Origin: Microbacterium aurugineum
GTDB taxonomy: Bacteria; Actinomycetota; Actinomycetes; Actinomycetales; Microbacteriaceae
Direction of reading: 5' to 3'
NCBI RefSeq assembly: GCF_023101205.1
Contig: NZ_CP078078.1
Location: 2,799,411 to 2,863,410 of the forward strand
DNA length: 64,000 nucleotides
Shown in pieces: positions 17,309-25,323 of the stretch; the stretch's first letter is position 1; each line of letters begins with the position of its first letter. Both the position numbers and the translations under genes were made by a program. Below the pieces are notes generated by a model. It was not told where the DNA came from and did not search any database. It saw only the letters and a program-made list of their open reading frames with translations.

Positions 17309-18592
17309 TCAGTCCTCGACGGGCTCCGGGCTCTCCTGCGGTGTGACCCGCACACGGGAGATGCGACGACGATCCAGGGCCATGACCTGAATCGAGGCAC
17401 CGGGCACCTCGACCGTGTCGCCGACGACCGCGAGGCGACCCAACTGCTCGGTCACGAAACCTGCGATCGTGTCGGACGAGCCCCGCGGCATCGCCAGCCC
17501 GGTCGCCTCCTCGAAGTCCTGCAGGTTGAGCCGCCCGTCGAGTCCCTCTTCCGCGGAGAAGTACTCCTCGGCGTCGTACTCGTCGAAGATCTCGCCGACG
17601 ACCTCCTCGACGAGGTCCTCCAACGTGACGAGACCGTCCGTGCCGCCGTACTCGTCGACGACGACCGCGATGTGGTGCCCTTCGGCCCGCATCCGCGTCA
17701 GCGTAGGCAGGACGCGCGCGCTGGAGGGGATGTACGGGATGTCGCGGACGAGCGCACGGAGCGGACGCGCTGGGTCGTCGGACGACGCCTCGAACAGGTC
17801 CCGTACGTGGACGAACCCCGCGATGTCGTCGATGGACGTGTTCGAGACGGGGTAGCGCGAATACGGGAGGTCCCGCACCTGGGCCAGCACATCACCGACG
17901 TTGGCATCTTCGTCGAGGGCCACGACCTCCGGCCGCGGTCGCATGACCTCGCTGACCTGGCGTCCCCGCAAGGACAGCACATCGTCGAGGATGCGGCGTT
18001 CGTCTTCGGGCAGACCCTGGTGGCTCGCGACGATGTCGCGCACCTCCTCGTCGGTCATCTCGTCGCCCATCTTCCGGGGGTCACCGCCGAGCAGTCGCAC
18101 GAGCGCGTCGGTCGACACGGAGAGCAGCCAGATCACCGGACGCATGATCACCGCGAACCCGTTGAGAGCGGGGGCCACGGCGTATGCGAACTGGGCGTTG
18201 CGCTGGATCGCGAGCCGCTTGGGCACGAGTTCTCCGAGCACGAGCGACAGGTAGGCGATCACGAGGGTGAGGATGACGGTCGCGATCGTGAGGGCGAGTG
18301 CGGGGGCGAGGCCCCATGACTCCAGCAACGGCGCCAAGGACGGTGCGATCGATGTGGCGCCGTACGCGGCCGAGGCGAAGCCCGCGACCGTCACGCCGAT
18401 CTGCACAGCCGAGAGGAAGGTGTTGGGGTTGCGGGCGAGTGCCGCGACCTTCGCCCCACGGCGGCCCCGTTGCCCGATCGCGTTGATCTGGCTCTCGCGG
18501 AGCGTGACCAGGGCCATCTCCGTCGCAGCGAAGACACCGCCGATCAGCACGAACGCGAAGACGAGGGCGATGTTCCAGAGCAGGTCGCCCAT
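17309..18592 (-). CDS. CNNM/HlyC-CorC-like transmembrane protein with CBS pair
   Basis: A 427-residue protein: N-terminal DUF21/CNNM membrane domain (ATEMALVTLRESQINAIGQR, LGELVPKRLAIQ), a CBS pair beginning about residue 200 (VSEVMRPRPEVVALDEDANV ... GFVHVRDLF ... VVDEYGGTDGLVTLEDLVEE) and a C-terminal CorC_HlyC domain. Family members mediate Mg2+/Co2+ efflux or tolerance. The older name hemolysin is misleading. The order and length are normal. It lies downstream of the terC hairpin and probably has its own promoter. Confidence 0.92.
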   Translation of the reverse strand: MGDLLWNIALVFAFVLIGGVFAATEMALVTLRESQINAIGQRGRRGAKVAALARNPNTFLSAVQIGVTVAGFASAAYGATSIAPSLAPLLESWGLAPALALTIATVILTLVIAYLSLVLGELVPKRLAIQRNAQFAYAVAPALNGFAVIMRPVIWLLSVSTDALVRLLGGDPRKMGDEMTDEEVRDIVASHQGLPEDERRILDDVLSLRGRQVSEVMRPRPEVVALDEDANVGDVLAQVRDLPYSRYPVSNTSIDDIAGFVHVRDLFEASSDDPARPLRALVRDIPYIPSSARVLPTLTRMRAEGHHIAVVVDEYGGTDGLVTLEDLVEEVVGEIFDEYDAEEYFSAEEGLDGRLNLQDFEEATGLAMPRGSSDTIAGFVTEQLGRLAVVGDTVEVPGASIQVMALDRRRISRVRVTPQESPEPVED

Positions 18593-18620
18593 CAGCGGGC
18601 CACCTCGTCTGTGGTGGGAT

Positions 18621-18646
18621 GAGCGCCCGGGATGAACCGGGCGCTC
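18621..18646 (-). terminator. Hairpin terminator after terC
   Basis: A perfect 10-bp stem (GAGCGCCCGG / CCGGGCGCTC) with a 6-base loop lies 41 bp after the terC stop at 18687 on the minus strand and before the CNNM-like start. Confidence 0.8.
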
Positions 18647-18686
18647 GTACTGTCAGAGTCCGAAGAGTCAGAACAGCGCTGCGCGC

Positions 18687-19703
18687 TCAAGAGTGCTCCT
18701 TGTGAGTAGGGGTGGTGTCGGTGGAAGAGGTGACCTCGCCGGGCGCGCGACGGGTCTTGAGGAGGCTCGCGGCGGTGGCCACCGCGATGGTCGCGCCGAT
18801 GAACAGCAGGGAGAACCAGATCGGGATCTCCGGCGCCCACTCGACGCCCTGGCCGCCGTTGATGAACGGCAGCTCGTTGACGTGCAGCGCGTGCAGGACG
18901 AGCTTGACGCCGATGAATCCGAGGATGACGGCGAGGCCCTGAGCCAGGTACACGAGACGCTCCAGCAGTCCTCCGATGAGGAAGTACAGCTGGCGCAGAC
19001 CCATGAGCGCGAAGGCATTCGCCGTGAAGACGATGTAGGCCTGGTCGGTGAGACCGTAGATCGCGGGGATCGAGTCGACGGCGAACACAAGGTCGATGAA
19101 CCCGATGGCGATGATCGTGAGCAGCATCGGCGTGACGAAGCGCTTGCCGTTCTTCACGACCGTGAGCCGGTCGCCGTTGTACTCGTCGCTGACGGGCAGG
19201 TGACGGCGGACGAACGTCATGAACCGTCCGTTCGCGGGGTTGCTCTCATGGTTGCTGAACGCCTGGCGATACGCGAGCACGAGGAGCAGGGCGCCGAACA
19301 GGTAGAAGATCCACGAGAAGTTCTCGATGAGCGTCGCGCCGATGGCGATGAAGATCCCTCGCAGGATCAGCGCGATCACGATGCCGATCATCAGCACCTT
19401 CTGCTGGTACTTCTTCGGCACGGCGAAGCCGGTCATCACGATCAGGAAGACGAAGAGGTTGTCGATCGACAGCGCCTTCTCGGTGAGGTAGCCGGCGAAG
19501 TACTCGCCGCCGAACGTCCAGCCGGAGAAGACGCCGATCCCGACGCCGAACAGCAGCGCGAGGCTGATGTAGAAGATCGACCAGCGCGCCGACTCCGCGA
19601 TCGTCGGCTCGTGCGGGGTGCGAACGTGGGAGAAGAACTCGTACACGAAGAAAGCGATCGTGATCGCGATCGTGATGATCCAGATCAGCGGGGTGATATC
19701 CAA
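18687..19703 (-). CDS. terC: TerC-family membrane protein (manganese efflux type)
   Basis: A 338-residue integral membrane protein with about 8-9 helices. It has the TerC signatures SGWTFGGEYFAGYLTEKALS-IDNLFVF and VDLVFAVDSIPAI-type sequence (FIDLVFAVDSIPAIYGLTDQ), whose paired acidic residues bind metal. TerC/Alx proteins export Mn2+ or load exported metalloproteins. The start is a TTG at 19703, preceded by GGAG 7 bp upstream. The long 5' leader contains a yybP-ykoY-type riboswitch (19738-19834), which strongly supports manganese control and hence this role. Confidence 0.93.
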   Translation of the reverse strand: MDITPLIWIITIAITIAFFVYEFFSHVRTPHEPTIAESARWSIFYISLALLFGVGIGVFSGWTFGGEYFAGYLTEKALSIDNLFVFLIVMTGFAVPKKYQQKVLMIGIVIALILRGIFIAIGATLIENFSWIFYLFGALLLVLAYRQAFSNHESNPANGRFMTFVRRHLPVSDEYNGDRLTVVKNGKRFVTPMLLTIIAIGFIDLVFAVDSIPAIYGLTDQAYIVFTANAFALMGLRQLYFLIGGLLERLVYLAQGLAVILGFIGVKLVLHALHVNELPFINGGQGVEWAPEIPIWFSLLFIGATIAVATAASLLKTRRAPGEVTSSTDTTPTHKEHS

Positions 19704-19737
19704 ATGAGGGCTCCAGACTCGGGGTACGACCGTACCG

Positions 19738-19834
19738 CCAAAGTCTTCTCCATTCCGTGAAACAGGAACCGGTGGCCCGGGATGCGACGTGCATCCGTAA
19801 TGACGATCCCACCGTGTCGGAGTACTCCCCTTGG
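19738..19834 (-). ncRNA. yybP-ykoY-type manganese riboswitch in the terC leader
   Basis: On the minus strand the leader reads CCAAGGGGAGTA at the 5' side (19834-19823), CGTCA in the internal segment (19805-19801) and AAGACTTTGG at the 3' side (19747-19738). These are the three conserved blocks of the yybP-ykoY aptamer; CCAAG can pair with CTTTGG to close the basal stem. The element ends about 35 bases before the TTG start of terC, and a GGTACG-GTC-(C)GTACC-like hairpin follows that could serve as expression platform. The family is an established Mn2+ sensor. Recognition is by eye, without a covariance search. Confidence 0.8.
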
Positions 19835-19902
19835 GAGATCCCAGAGTACGAGGACACCCTTTGCGGTTCCTGTGGATTGGCCGGGAATGCGGCGCGGTGT
19901 GG

Positions 19903-20589
19903 CTACTCCGGGTCGGAGCGGACGAGACCCCGCTCTTCGGCGCGGTCGATCATGCCGCTGAGCACATCGTCGAAGAGAGTCACGAGAACGCTTCTGGTCT
20001 CCACCACGTCACGCTCGATCAGCGCCACGCGAAGTGCTTCGACGCACGCGGAGACGGCCTCCGCGTCGAAGGCATCACGAGCGTGCTGAGCGAATCGGCG
20101 GATCTGGGGGTCGAGACGCTCGATGGCAGCTGCGCGCGCACCGTTGCCTTCGATGCGGGCGAACGCGGTCGCGAGAGACCGGAGCGCGATACCGAAGCCG
20201 GCCACGTCGCGCACGCGTGCGGCCTCGACCACCTCGTCCGCGAGGGCGGTCAGGTGCGCGAGGTCATCGGCCTCGATCACCGCCTTCTCATGACGGAGGG
20301 ATCCGATCCAGATGTCACCGAAGAGGTCGACGGCGTTGCGGACTCGTTCGAGATCGATCGGGGCCACCCGCGTGTAGCGGTTGCGCTGCATCTCGACGAG
20401 GCCGTGATCGGCCAGACGGTCGAGCGCGTGGCGGATCGGAGTCTTCGACGTGCCCAGGCGCTCGGCGAGGTCATAGTCGCGCAGACGTTCGCCCGGGGGC
20501 AGTTCGCCCGAGATGATCGCGTCCTGCAAGCGGGCATAGGCCTCGTCGCTCATGGACTTGCGCTCGAGCGGTCCACCCGACAGTGCCAC
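19903..20589 (-). CDS. GntR-family regulator with FCD-type effector domain
   Basis: A 228-residue regulator. The winged helix is at residues ~15-80 (DEAYARLQDAIISGELPPGE ... LAERLGTSKTPIRHALDRLA), followed by an all-helical FCD-like domain. The GTG at 20589 is chosen because GGAGG lies a few bases upstream. A nested inverted repeat over 20611-20634 just upstream is a likely self-operator. FadR-subfamily regulators sense carboxylic acids or metal complexes. The neighbouring genes give no clear regulon, so the effector is unknown. Confidence 0.88.
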   Translation of the reverse strand: MALSGGPLERKSMSDEAYARLQDAIISGELPPGERLRDYDLAERLGTSKTPIRHALDRLADHGLVEMQRNRYTRVAPIDLERVRNAVDLFGDIWIGSLRHEKAVIEADDLAHLTALADEVVEAARVRDVAGFGIALRSLATAFARIEGNGARAAAIERLDPQIRRFAQHARDAFDAEAVSACVEALRVALIERDVVETRSVLVTLFDDVLSGMIDRAEERGLVRSDPE

Positions 20590-20610
20590 ATGTCCTCCAG
20601 CGAGAGAGAA

Positions 20611-20634
20611 AGAACGTAGAACCTGACGTTCTAC
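20611..20634. promoter_or_regulatory. Nested inverted-repeat operator before the GntR-type gene
   Basis: GTAGAAC (20616-20622) and GTTCTAC (20628-20634) form a perfect 7-bp dyad with a 5-bp centre. It overlaps a second dyad, AGAACGT (20611-20617) with ACGTTCT (20626-20632). A further dyad GCAAT-7-ATTGC at 20642-20658 lies over an AT-rich promoter-like stretch. FCD-type regulators normally bind sites of this kind over their own promoter. Confidence 0.6.
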
Positions 20635-20661
20635 CCGCTGTGCAATATATCGCATTGCTTT

Positions 20662-20901
20662 GTGCCGGTCAGGCGGAGATTCGATCCGATCTGTTACAGC
20701 CATGAGCAGGGGGTGGCGAAGCCGGACGCCGGCGCGTACCTCACCGCCCTCGAACGGATGGGAGCGCGTGCGGAGGATGTCCTCTTCATCGATGACAACG
20801 ACGCCCCGGCGCGGGGAGCAGAGAGTTGCGGGATCCGCGCGGTTCCCCACCGCGACAACGCCACGACGATCGCAGCGATCGAGCGGTTCTTGGCGAACTG
20901 A
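20662..20901 (+). pseudogene. C-terminal fragment of a HAD-superfamily hydrolase
   Basis: The frame contains FDPICYSHEQGVAKPDAGAY and RAEDVLFIDDNDAPARGAES, the K-P-D and DD motifs III/IV of HAD-IA hydrolases, and ends normally with RFLAN. The N-terminal half, including the nucleophile DxDGT motif, is absent. Upstream sequence is the GntR promoter region, so the gene is truncated at its 5' side. The first ~8 residues of the open frame are unlikely to be native. Expression of a functional product is improbable. Confidence 0.7.
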
Positions 20902-21027
20902 ACTGCAACTTCAATGTTGCATTCCCCGTGGCACCTCGGTATCGAGATGAGATCGAAGATCTCGGCCCCGGATTCGACGGCTTGTGGATCTCGTCCGGTC
21001 TCGCGAGAGCGTCGTGAGCGTGGAGTT

Positions 21028-21465
21028 CTACGGAATCCACTCCGTGGACCAGTAGTCGACGATGAGGTTCAGGACACTGCCCGCCGGTCGCGCCGACACC
21101 CAGACGGTGCGAGGGTCCCAGAAAGTGCCGGGTATCGACATCTGCGGGGTGGCGCCCATCTCTTCTGCGAGCGCCTGCGGGGACTGTCCCGCGGGAGGTC
21201 GCACGGTGAAGGTCACCGAGCATCCGCCGCTTCCACAGCCGATGCTGTCGCCGAGTACCTCCGCCCCCTCCGGCAGCGGAACCGACGACGCCGGCGGGAC
21301 GTCCCCTTCCGTCGCCATCATGGTCAGCCAGGCGACGCGTCCGCCGTAGAACAATGCCAGCAGCGCTGCCGCGATGATGAGCGCGGTCCACATCACCCGT
21401 CGCCGCTTGGCCGCTCTCTGTTTCGCGACCCACGCGGCTTGGTCGAAGGGCGTAGCGGTGTCCAC
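21028..21465 (-). CDS. Hypothetical single-pass membrane protein
   Basis: A 145-residue protein: basic N-terminal cytoplasmic stretch (WVAKQRAAKRRRVMWTALII), one transmembrane helix at about residues 25-48, then an exported domain with CGSGGCSVTF (two cysteines) and a C-terminal IVDYWSTEWIP. I do not recognise the family. The layout (short positively charged tail, anchor, small extracytoplasmic domain) is common among actinobacterial envelope proteins. It lies upstream-divergent to nothing obvious and is 51 bp from the next leftward gene, so the two may be one unit. Confidence 0.65.
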   Translation of the reverse strand: MDTATPFDQAAWVAKQRAAKRRRVMWTALIIAAALLALFYGGRVAWLTMMATEGDVPPASSVPLPEGAEVLGDSIGCGSGGCSVTFTVRPPAGQSPQALAEEMGATPQMSIPGTFWDPRTVWVSARPAGSVLNLIVDYWSTEWIP

Positions 21466-21516
21466 GCTGTGAGCCTAGTAGCCGGCCCACGGAGCCGACT
21501 CCGAAATATGACCGCG

Positions 21517-22203
21517 TCAGGAGAAGAGTTGGCGGAGGGCGTTGAGGTCGCCGGAGTCGACGACCTTCTGGACGGCGGCGACGGTTTCCTGGCTGGTGAA
21601 CATAGCCTTCAGGGTGCCGTTCCAGATCTTCCGCACGGTGTCCACATCACCGGCGTCAACGGCCGCGCCGGCAGACTCAATCGCCTGCTGGTAAGGAATC
21701 TGCGGGAACCCGGCAGGCGCATCCCAAGGGTTGTAGTACGGCACCCAAGGGAGGTCGGGGTCGGGCGTGAGCCAAAGCACCTGGCCGGGGTGAATGTCGC
21801 GCCTGTGGTTCATCGAGGCAAGAGCTGAGTACGCGCAGAGTCGTTCAGCGACCACCGCCTCGACGTCTCCAGGCTGAACGGTATAGGTCACGGGAGTGCC
21901 GTCCCCATCGACTGTCACCTCGCCCCGCGCGAACTCACGTGGGCCCAGATCTCGGAGAGTCCCCCGCCGTTCCCAATACAGACCGCCGCCGTCTCCGTAG
22001 ACCTCCGACATGCCGGAGCAGGATTCCGGCTCGGTCGATCCCGGCGTCGGCATAGCCCCGGTACTTGGGTCGCCGACAGCCGTGGGAGCGGATGACTTAG
22101 ATGTCTGATCTGCCGCTGGCACTGTGGCGGTGCACCCGGCCAGCGCGGCTGCAGCCAAGGCGAGTGCGGCGAGTACAGGCGCGAGCTTGTGTGTGCCGGA
22201 CAT
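21517..22203 (-). CDS. Lipoprotein with a LysM-like segment, function unknown
   Basis: A 228-residue lipoprotein with a signal peptide ending LAALALAAAALAGC (lipobox cysteine near residue 24), then a Ser/Thr/Pro-rich linker. The middle segment (VTYTVQPGDVEAVVAERLCA ... HPGQVLWLTPDP) has the Y-x-V-x-x-G-D and G-Q-x-L pattern of a LysM-like fold. The C-terminal region (ESAGAAVDAGDVDTVRKIWN ... ALRQLFS) looks like short helical repeats. Cell-wall association is plausible but not demonstrated. The 243 bp before 22447 hold one palindromic repeat and the ABC operator. Confidence 0.7.
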   Translation of the reverse strand: MSGTHKLAPVLAALALAAAALAGCTATVPAADQTSKSSAPTAVGDPSTGAMPTPGSTEPESCSGMSEVYGDGGGLYWERRGTLRDLGPREFARGEVTVDGDGTPVTYTVQPGDVEAVVAERLCAYSALASMNHRRDIHPGQVLWLTPDPDLPWVPYYNPWDAPAGFPQIPYQQAIESAGAAVDAGDVDTVRKIWNGTLKAMFTSQETVAAVQKVVDSGDLNALRQLFS

Positions 22204-22341
22204 GACGCCATACTGACAGACCGGTTCAAGCTTCTCGACGTCGACCGGGGCGGGCAGCGGACGCCCCGCCGATTACCTCCGTAGATCGACGGTTCTGAAG
22301 GACGTTAGTTGGTGCCCATCTGGCCCGTTCGGCGGCGTCGT

Positions 22342-22364
22342 GCCAGAAACGATCCTTTCCGGCC
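22342..22364. repeat. Palindromic repeat copy A (GAAACGATC-core, imperfect)
   Basis: The sequence around GAAACGATCCTTTC resembles the perfect palindrome at 25181-25206 and the copy at 25559-25578. It lies left of the ABC/TetR module; the perfect copy lies right of it. Confidence 0.5.
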
Positions 22365-22410
22365 GCCCGGAAGGTATGTGCAAGTTCCACCTGATGAGCT
22401 CGCCTCGTTA

Positions 22411-22447
22411 TGGCAGTAACTGTAGAAAGTTGCTACAGTTACTGCCA
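22411..22447. promoter_or_regulatory. TetR-type operator with 15-bp arms overlapping a leaderless start
   Basis: TGGCAGTAACTGTAG (22411-22425) and CTACAGTTACTGCCA (22433-22447) are exact inverted repeats around a 7-bp centre. The last base is the A of the ABC gene's start codon. No ribosome-binding site precedes that ATG. A -10-like TACAGT (22434-22439) ends 7 bp before it, so transcription probably starts at the ATG. A repressor here, most likely the TetR protein encoded at 24447, would block both polymerase and the initiation codon. Confidence 0.8.
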
Positions 22448-23157
22448 TGAACAGTGAGCAAGAGTCCTCTCCCCTCCTGGAGGCGCGTGGGCTGTCCAAG
22501 TGGTACGGGAAGGGCGAAGGGCGGTTCCGGGCCCTCGACGACGTCACGGTGCGGATCCGCAAAGGCGAGTCCGTGGCGATCGTCGGGAAGAGCGGGTCGG
22601 GCAAGTCGACGCTGATGCATCTGCTCGCCCTCCTGGACGCGCCGGACGAGGGCGCCGTGATCGTCGAGGGGCGCGACGCCTCCGGGCTGCGGCCGCGGGA
22701 GGTGAACGAGCTGCGCAACCGTCAGTTCGGGTTCGTGTTCCAGCAGTTCTTCCTCACCGCGAACACGTCCGTTCTGGATAACGTGACTCTGCCGCTGAAG
22801 ATTGCCGGTGTCTCTGGGCGCGAGCGTCGCGCCCGCGGCCTTGCGGCGTTGCAGAAGTTCGGCCTGAAGGACAAGGCCAAGAATCGGGCAAGCGATCTTT
22901 CCGGTGGACAGAAGCAGCGCGTGGTCCTCACTCGCGCGCTGGTCGGTGAGCCAGCGGTGATCTTCGCGGACGAGCCCACTGGCAACCTGGACTCGGCGAC
23001 GGGGAGCCTGGTGGAGGAGGAGCTGTTCCAGCTGAATCGGGAGCGGGGGATCACTCTCGTGCTCGTCACGCACGACGAGGATCTCGCCGCTCGGTGCGAC
23101 CGCCAGATCCTCGTTCGGGACGGCCGCATCGTCGACACGGCGGAGGTGGCGGCATGA
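22447..23157 (+). CDS. ABC transporter ATP-binding protein, MacB/LolD type
   Basis: A 236-residue ATPase: Walker A GKSGSGKST (about 47-55), Q-loop FQQFFLT, signature LSGGQKQRVVLTRAL, Walker B VIFADEPTGNLDS and the H-loop VTHDEDLAARCD. The short linker after Walker A and the L-S-G-G-Q-K-Q signature match the MacB/LolD/FtsE group, which powers mechanotransmission with FtsX-like permeases. It is the first gene of a three-gene operon with permease (4-bp overlap) and TetR regulator. Drug or peptide extrusion/sensing is likely; the substrate is unknown. Confidence 0.93.
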   Translation: MNSEQESSPLLEARGLSKWYGKGEGRFRALDDVTVRIRKGESVAIVGKSGSGKSTLMHLLALLDAPDEGAVIVEGRDASGLRPREVNELRNRQFGFVFQQFFLTANTSVLDNVTLPLKIAGVSGRERRARGLAALQKFGLKDKAKNRASDLSGGQKQRVVLTRALVGEPAVIFADEPTGNLDSATGSLVEEELFQLNRERGITLVLVTHDEDLAARCDRQILVRDGRIVDTAEVAA

Positions 23158-24443
23158 AGACTACCGATCTGATCCGGACCGCGTTCGCGAACACGTTCCG
23201 AAGCAAGCTGCGCACGACCCTCACCGTCCTCGCGCTGTTCATCGGCGCGTTCACCCTCACTCTCACGACGGCCCTCGGGGCCGGAGTGTCGGACTACGTC
23301 ACCAAGCAAGTCGCGTCTCTCGGCGCGAACGACGTGTTCCTCGTGTCCAAGGACTCGAGCGCGACCGCTACCGACAGCGGTCCGCAAAAGTACGACCCCG
23401 CGACCTCCAGCCCCGGAACGGGCACCGGCAATCCGCTGACTGGCTCCACAAGTGCTTTGTCGGACTCCGACATCAGGACACTCTCTGAGATCGGTGGTCT
23501 CCGGGACGTGGAACCCGTGTCGACAGTCGCCATCGACTACGTGGAGGCCGATGGCAGCGACAGGTACCAGTTCACGATCGCGCCAACCTCTTCGATCGCC
23601 CAGGCCGACCTCACCGCGGGCGATCAGCTGGACTCGTCGAGCTCCGAGTATCAGGTGATCCTGCCCGAGGACTATGTCAATCCCCTCGACCTGGGCAGCA
23701 ACGAAGAGGCGGTGGGCGCCACCCTTACGCTCGGATTCACCGACGTCACCGGAACACAGCACGCCGAGACCGCCACCGTCGTGGGTGTCTCGAACACGAG
23801 CCTGCTCAGCGCGGGAGCGGGCGCGAACTCGGCGCTGGTTGCCGCGATCGCCCAGGAGCAGAAAGCTGGCTCCAGCGCTCCCGACCGCTACCAGGTGGCC
23901 GTGGCCTACTTCGACGCGGACGCCACTGATGCTCAGATCGCGCAGCTGAAAGACAGGATCACCGAGGCCGGGATGTCGGCCCAGACCATCAAAGATCAAC
24001 TCGGAGTCGTGCAGACGATCATCACCGGGATCACGGGCGTGCTGAACGCCTTCGCGATTATCGCGCTCCTTGCCGCCACCTTCGGCATCGTGAACACGCT
24101 CCTGATGAGCGTGCAGGAACGAACAAGAGAGATCGGCCTGATGAAGGCGATGGGAATGGGCAGCGGCCGCATCTTCACCCTCTTCAGCCTCGAAGCCGCC
24201 GTGATCGGCTTCCTCGGCAGCGCGCTCGGCGTGGTCGTTGCGATCGCTGTCGGGCTGCCACTCAACGGCGCACTCGCCAGCGGGCCTCTCTCGGGGCTCT
24301 CGGGCCTGACCGTCCTGCTCTTCCAGCCCAGCGGGATCATCGGCGTCATCGCACTCATCGTCATCATCGCCTTCCTCGCCGGAACACTTCCCGCGCGACG
24401 AGCGGCGAAGAAGAACCCGATCGACGCCCTGCGGTACGAATAG
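23154..24443 (+). CDS. ABC transporter permease, MacB/FtsX type
   Basis: A 429-residue permease: TM1 after RTAFANTFRSKLRTTLTVLA, a ~230-residue extracytoplasmic MacB-PCD-like domain, then the FtsX domain with three helices (NAFAIIALLAATFGIVNTLL ... RTREIGLMKAMGMGSGRIFT ... ending RRAAKKNPIDALRYE). The EIGLMKA motif is the ATPase contact of this family. The ATG overlaps the ATPase stop in an ATGA junction. The extracytoplasmic domain is rich in Ser/Thr/Asp and lacks cysteines. Confidence 0.93.
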   Translation: MKTTDLIRTAFANTFRSKLRTTLTVLALFIGAFTLTLTTALGAGVSDYVTKQVASLGANDVFLVSKDSSATATDSGPQKYDPATSSPGTGTGNPLTGSTSALSDSDIRTLSEIGGLRDVEPVSTVAIDYVEADGSDRYQFTIAPTSSIAQADLTAGDQLDSSSSEYQVILPEDYVNPLDLGSNEEAVGATLTLGFTDVTGTQHAETATVVGVSNTSLLSAGAGANSALVAAIAQEQKAGSSAPDRYQVAVAYFDADATDAQIAQLKDRITEAGMSAQTIKDQLGVVQTIITGITGVLNAFAIIALLAATFGIVNTLLMSVQERTREIGLMKAMGMGSGRIFTLFSLEAAVIGFLGSALGVVVAIAVGLPLNGALASGPLSGLSGLTVLLFQPSGIIGVIALIVIIAFLAGTLPARRAAKKNPIDALRYE

Positions 24444-24446
24444 AGG

Positions 24447-25049
24447 ATGAGCGAAACGATGAGCGCGCGCGGGAACAGCAACGCGAGAGGACGAGCCACC
24501 GCGCGCGCCATCGAGTCCGCCGCGGTGCGCCTCGCCACAGAGCACGGCGTAGCGGCAGTGACTGTCGATCAGATCTGCGCGGAAGCCGGCATCGCTCAGC
24601 GCACGTTCTTCAACCACTTCGACACGAAGGAAGACGCACTTCTCGGCAAGGATCTCCCCCAGGTCGACGAGCAGCGCACCCGTGAATACCTGAGCTCCAC
24701 CACTGTCGGTGTGCTCGCCGGCGCCCTCAACCTCGTGCGACTCCCGACACCCGGGGACAGCGACCACGAACTCCTCCTCGCCCGGATCGCTCTCCTCTCG
24801 ACATCACCCGCTCTCGCCGAACGTCAGGCGCTCCGGCTGCGCCCCCTCGCCGACGAGGTGCAGAGCATCATCACGCTCAAACTCACCGACATCGCGCCCG
24901 ACCGCACCCGAGAAGAACTCCACACGTCCGCCACACTGATCACGCAGATCGCCTCCGGGCTCATGCTCACGTCCGCCCTCCCCCGCCCCGACCAACCGCT
25001 CGCCCCGTCGATCCAGGACCTCGCCTGGGTCTGGCCCCGACTGCTCTAG
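24447..25049 (+). CDS. TetR-family transcriptional regulator
   Basis: A 200-residue regulator with the TetR HTH at residues ~20-65 (AAVTVDQICAEAGIAQRTFF and NHFDTKED) and a helical ligand domain. It is the third gene of the ABC operon and begins 3 bp after the permease stop. The 15-bp-arm palindrome over the operon start (22411-22447) is the obvious operator, giving substrate-inducible autoregulation. The ligand is presumably the transported compound; this is inference from arrangement. Confidence 0.92.
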   Translation: MSETMSARGNSNARGRATARAIESAAVRLATEHGVAAVTVDQICAEAGIAQRTFFNHFDTKEDALLGKDLPQVDEQRTREYLSSTTVGVLAGALNLVRLPTPGDSDHELLLARIALLSTSPALAERQALRLRPLADEVQSIITLKLTDIAPDRTREELHTSATLITQIASGLMLTSALPRPDQPLAPSIQDLAWVWPRLL

Positions 25050-25180
25050 GCCCGACGCGCCACTTCTGGCCCCGCTGACCAACGAAGGAATGAGCACTAG
25101 CCGACCACGTCGAATCCGTCTGCCGAAAGCGGGTTCTGGTGATCCGTTCCGGCAGCCCATCACAAGCCTGACAGCGCACA

Positions 25181-25206
25181 CCGCCGGAAACGATCGTTTC
25201 CGGCGG
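25181..25206. repeat. Perfect 26-bp palindrome, copy B
   Basis: CCGCCGGAAACGA followed immediately by its reverse complement makes an uninterrupted 26-bp palindrome, 131 bp after the TetR stop. Shared cores appear at 22342-22364 and 25559-25578. A terminator is possible, but the gapless palindrome is poor for a hairpin loop and better suited to protein binding. Confidence 0.6.
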
Positions 25207-25234
25207 GGTCGATGACCCTGCCGAAAATCACAGG

Positions 25235-25321
25235 TCCGACACCTCTCGTGAGCATCAGACACGTTTCGTGAGTCGTTCCGCCAACTACGCGAGAATCCGC
25301 CACCTTTCGTGAGAAGGGACA
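25235..25321. repeat. Right-end-like block of a related Tn7-like element (outside the island)
   Basis: Four ~20-bp units resembling TCCGACACYTTTCGTGAGA (at about 25235, 25256, 25276 and 25296) end in GGGACA at 25321. The block is 87 bp, the same length and unit number as the true right end at 63556-63642. It lies immediately left of the island, 2 bp from its first base. It looks like the right end of an older relative. Together with flanks, 25050-25323 contains no gene. Confidence 0.7.
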
Positions 25322-25323
25322 TC
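25319..25323. repeat. Left copy of the 5-bp target duplication
   Basis: ACATC directly precedes the left terminus TGTCCG at 25324 and is repeated at 63643-63647. A 5-bp duplication is what Tn7-type transposition produces. Confidence 0.75.

Noticed and set aside
22722..24767. 681-codon minus-strand frame over the ABC transporter genes
   Set aside because: Acidic/Arg-rich shadow of MacB-like genes on the plus strand, which carry all catalytic motifs.
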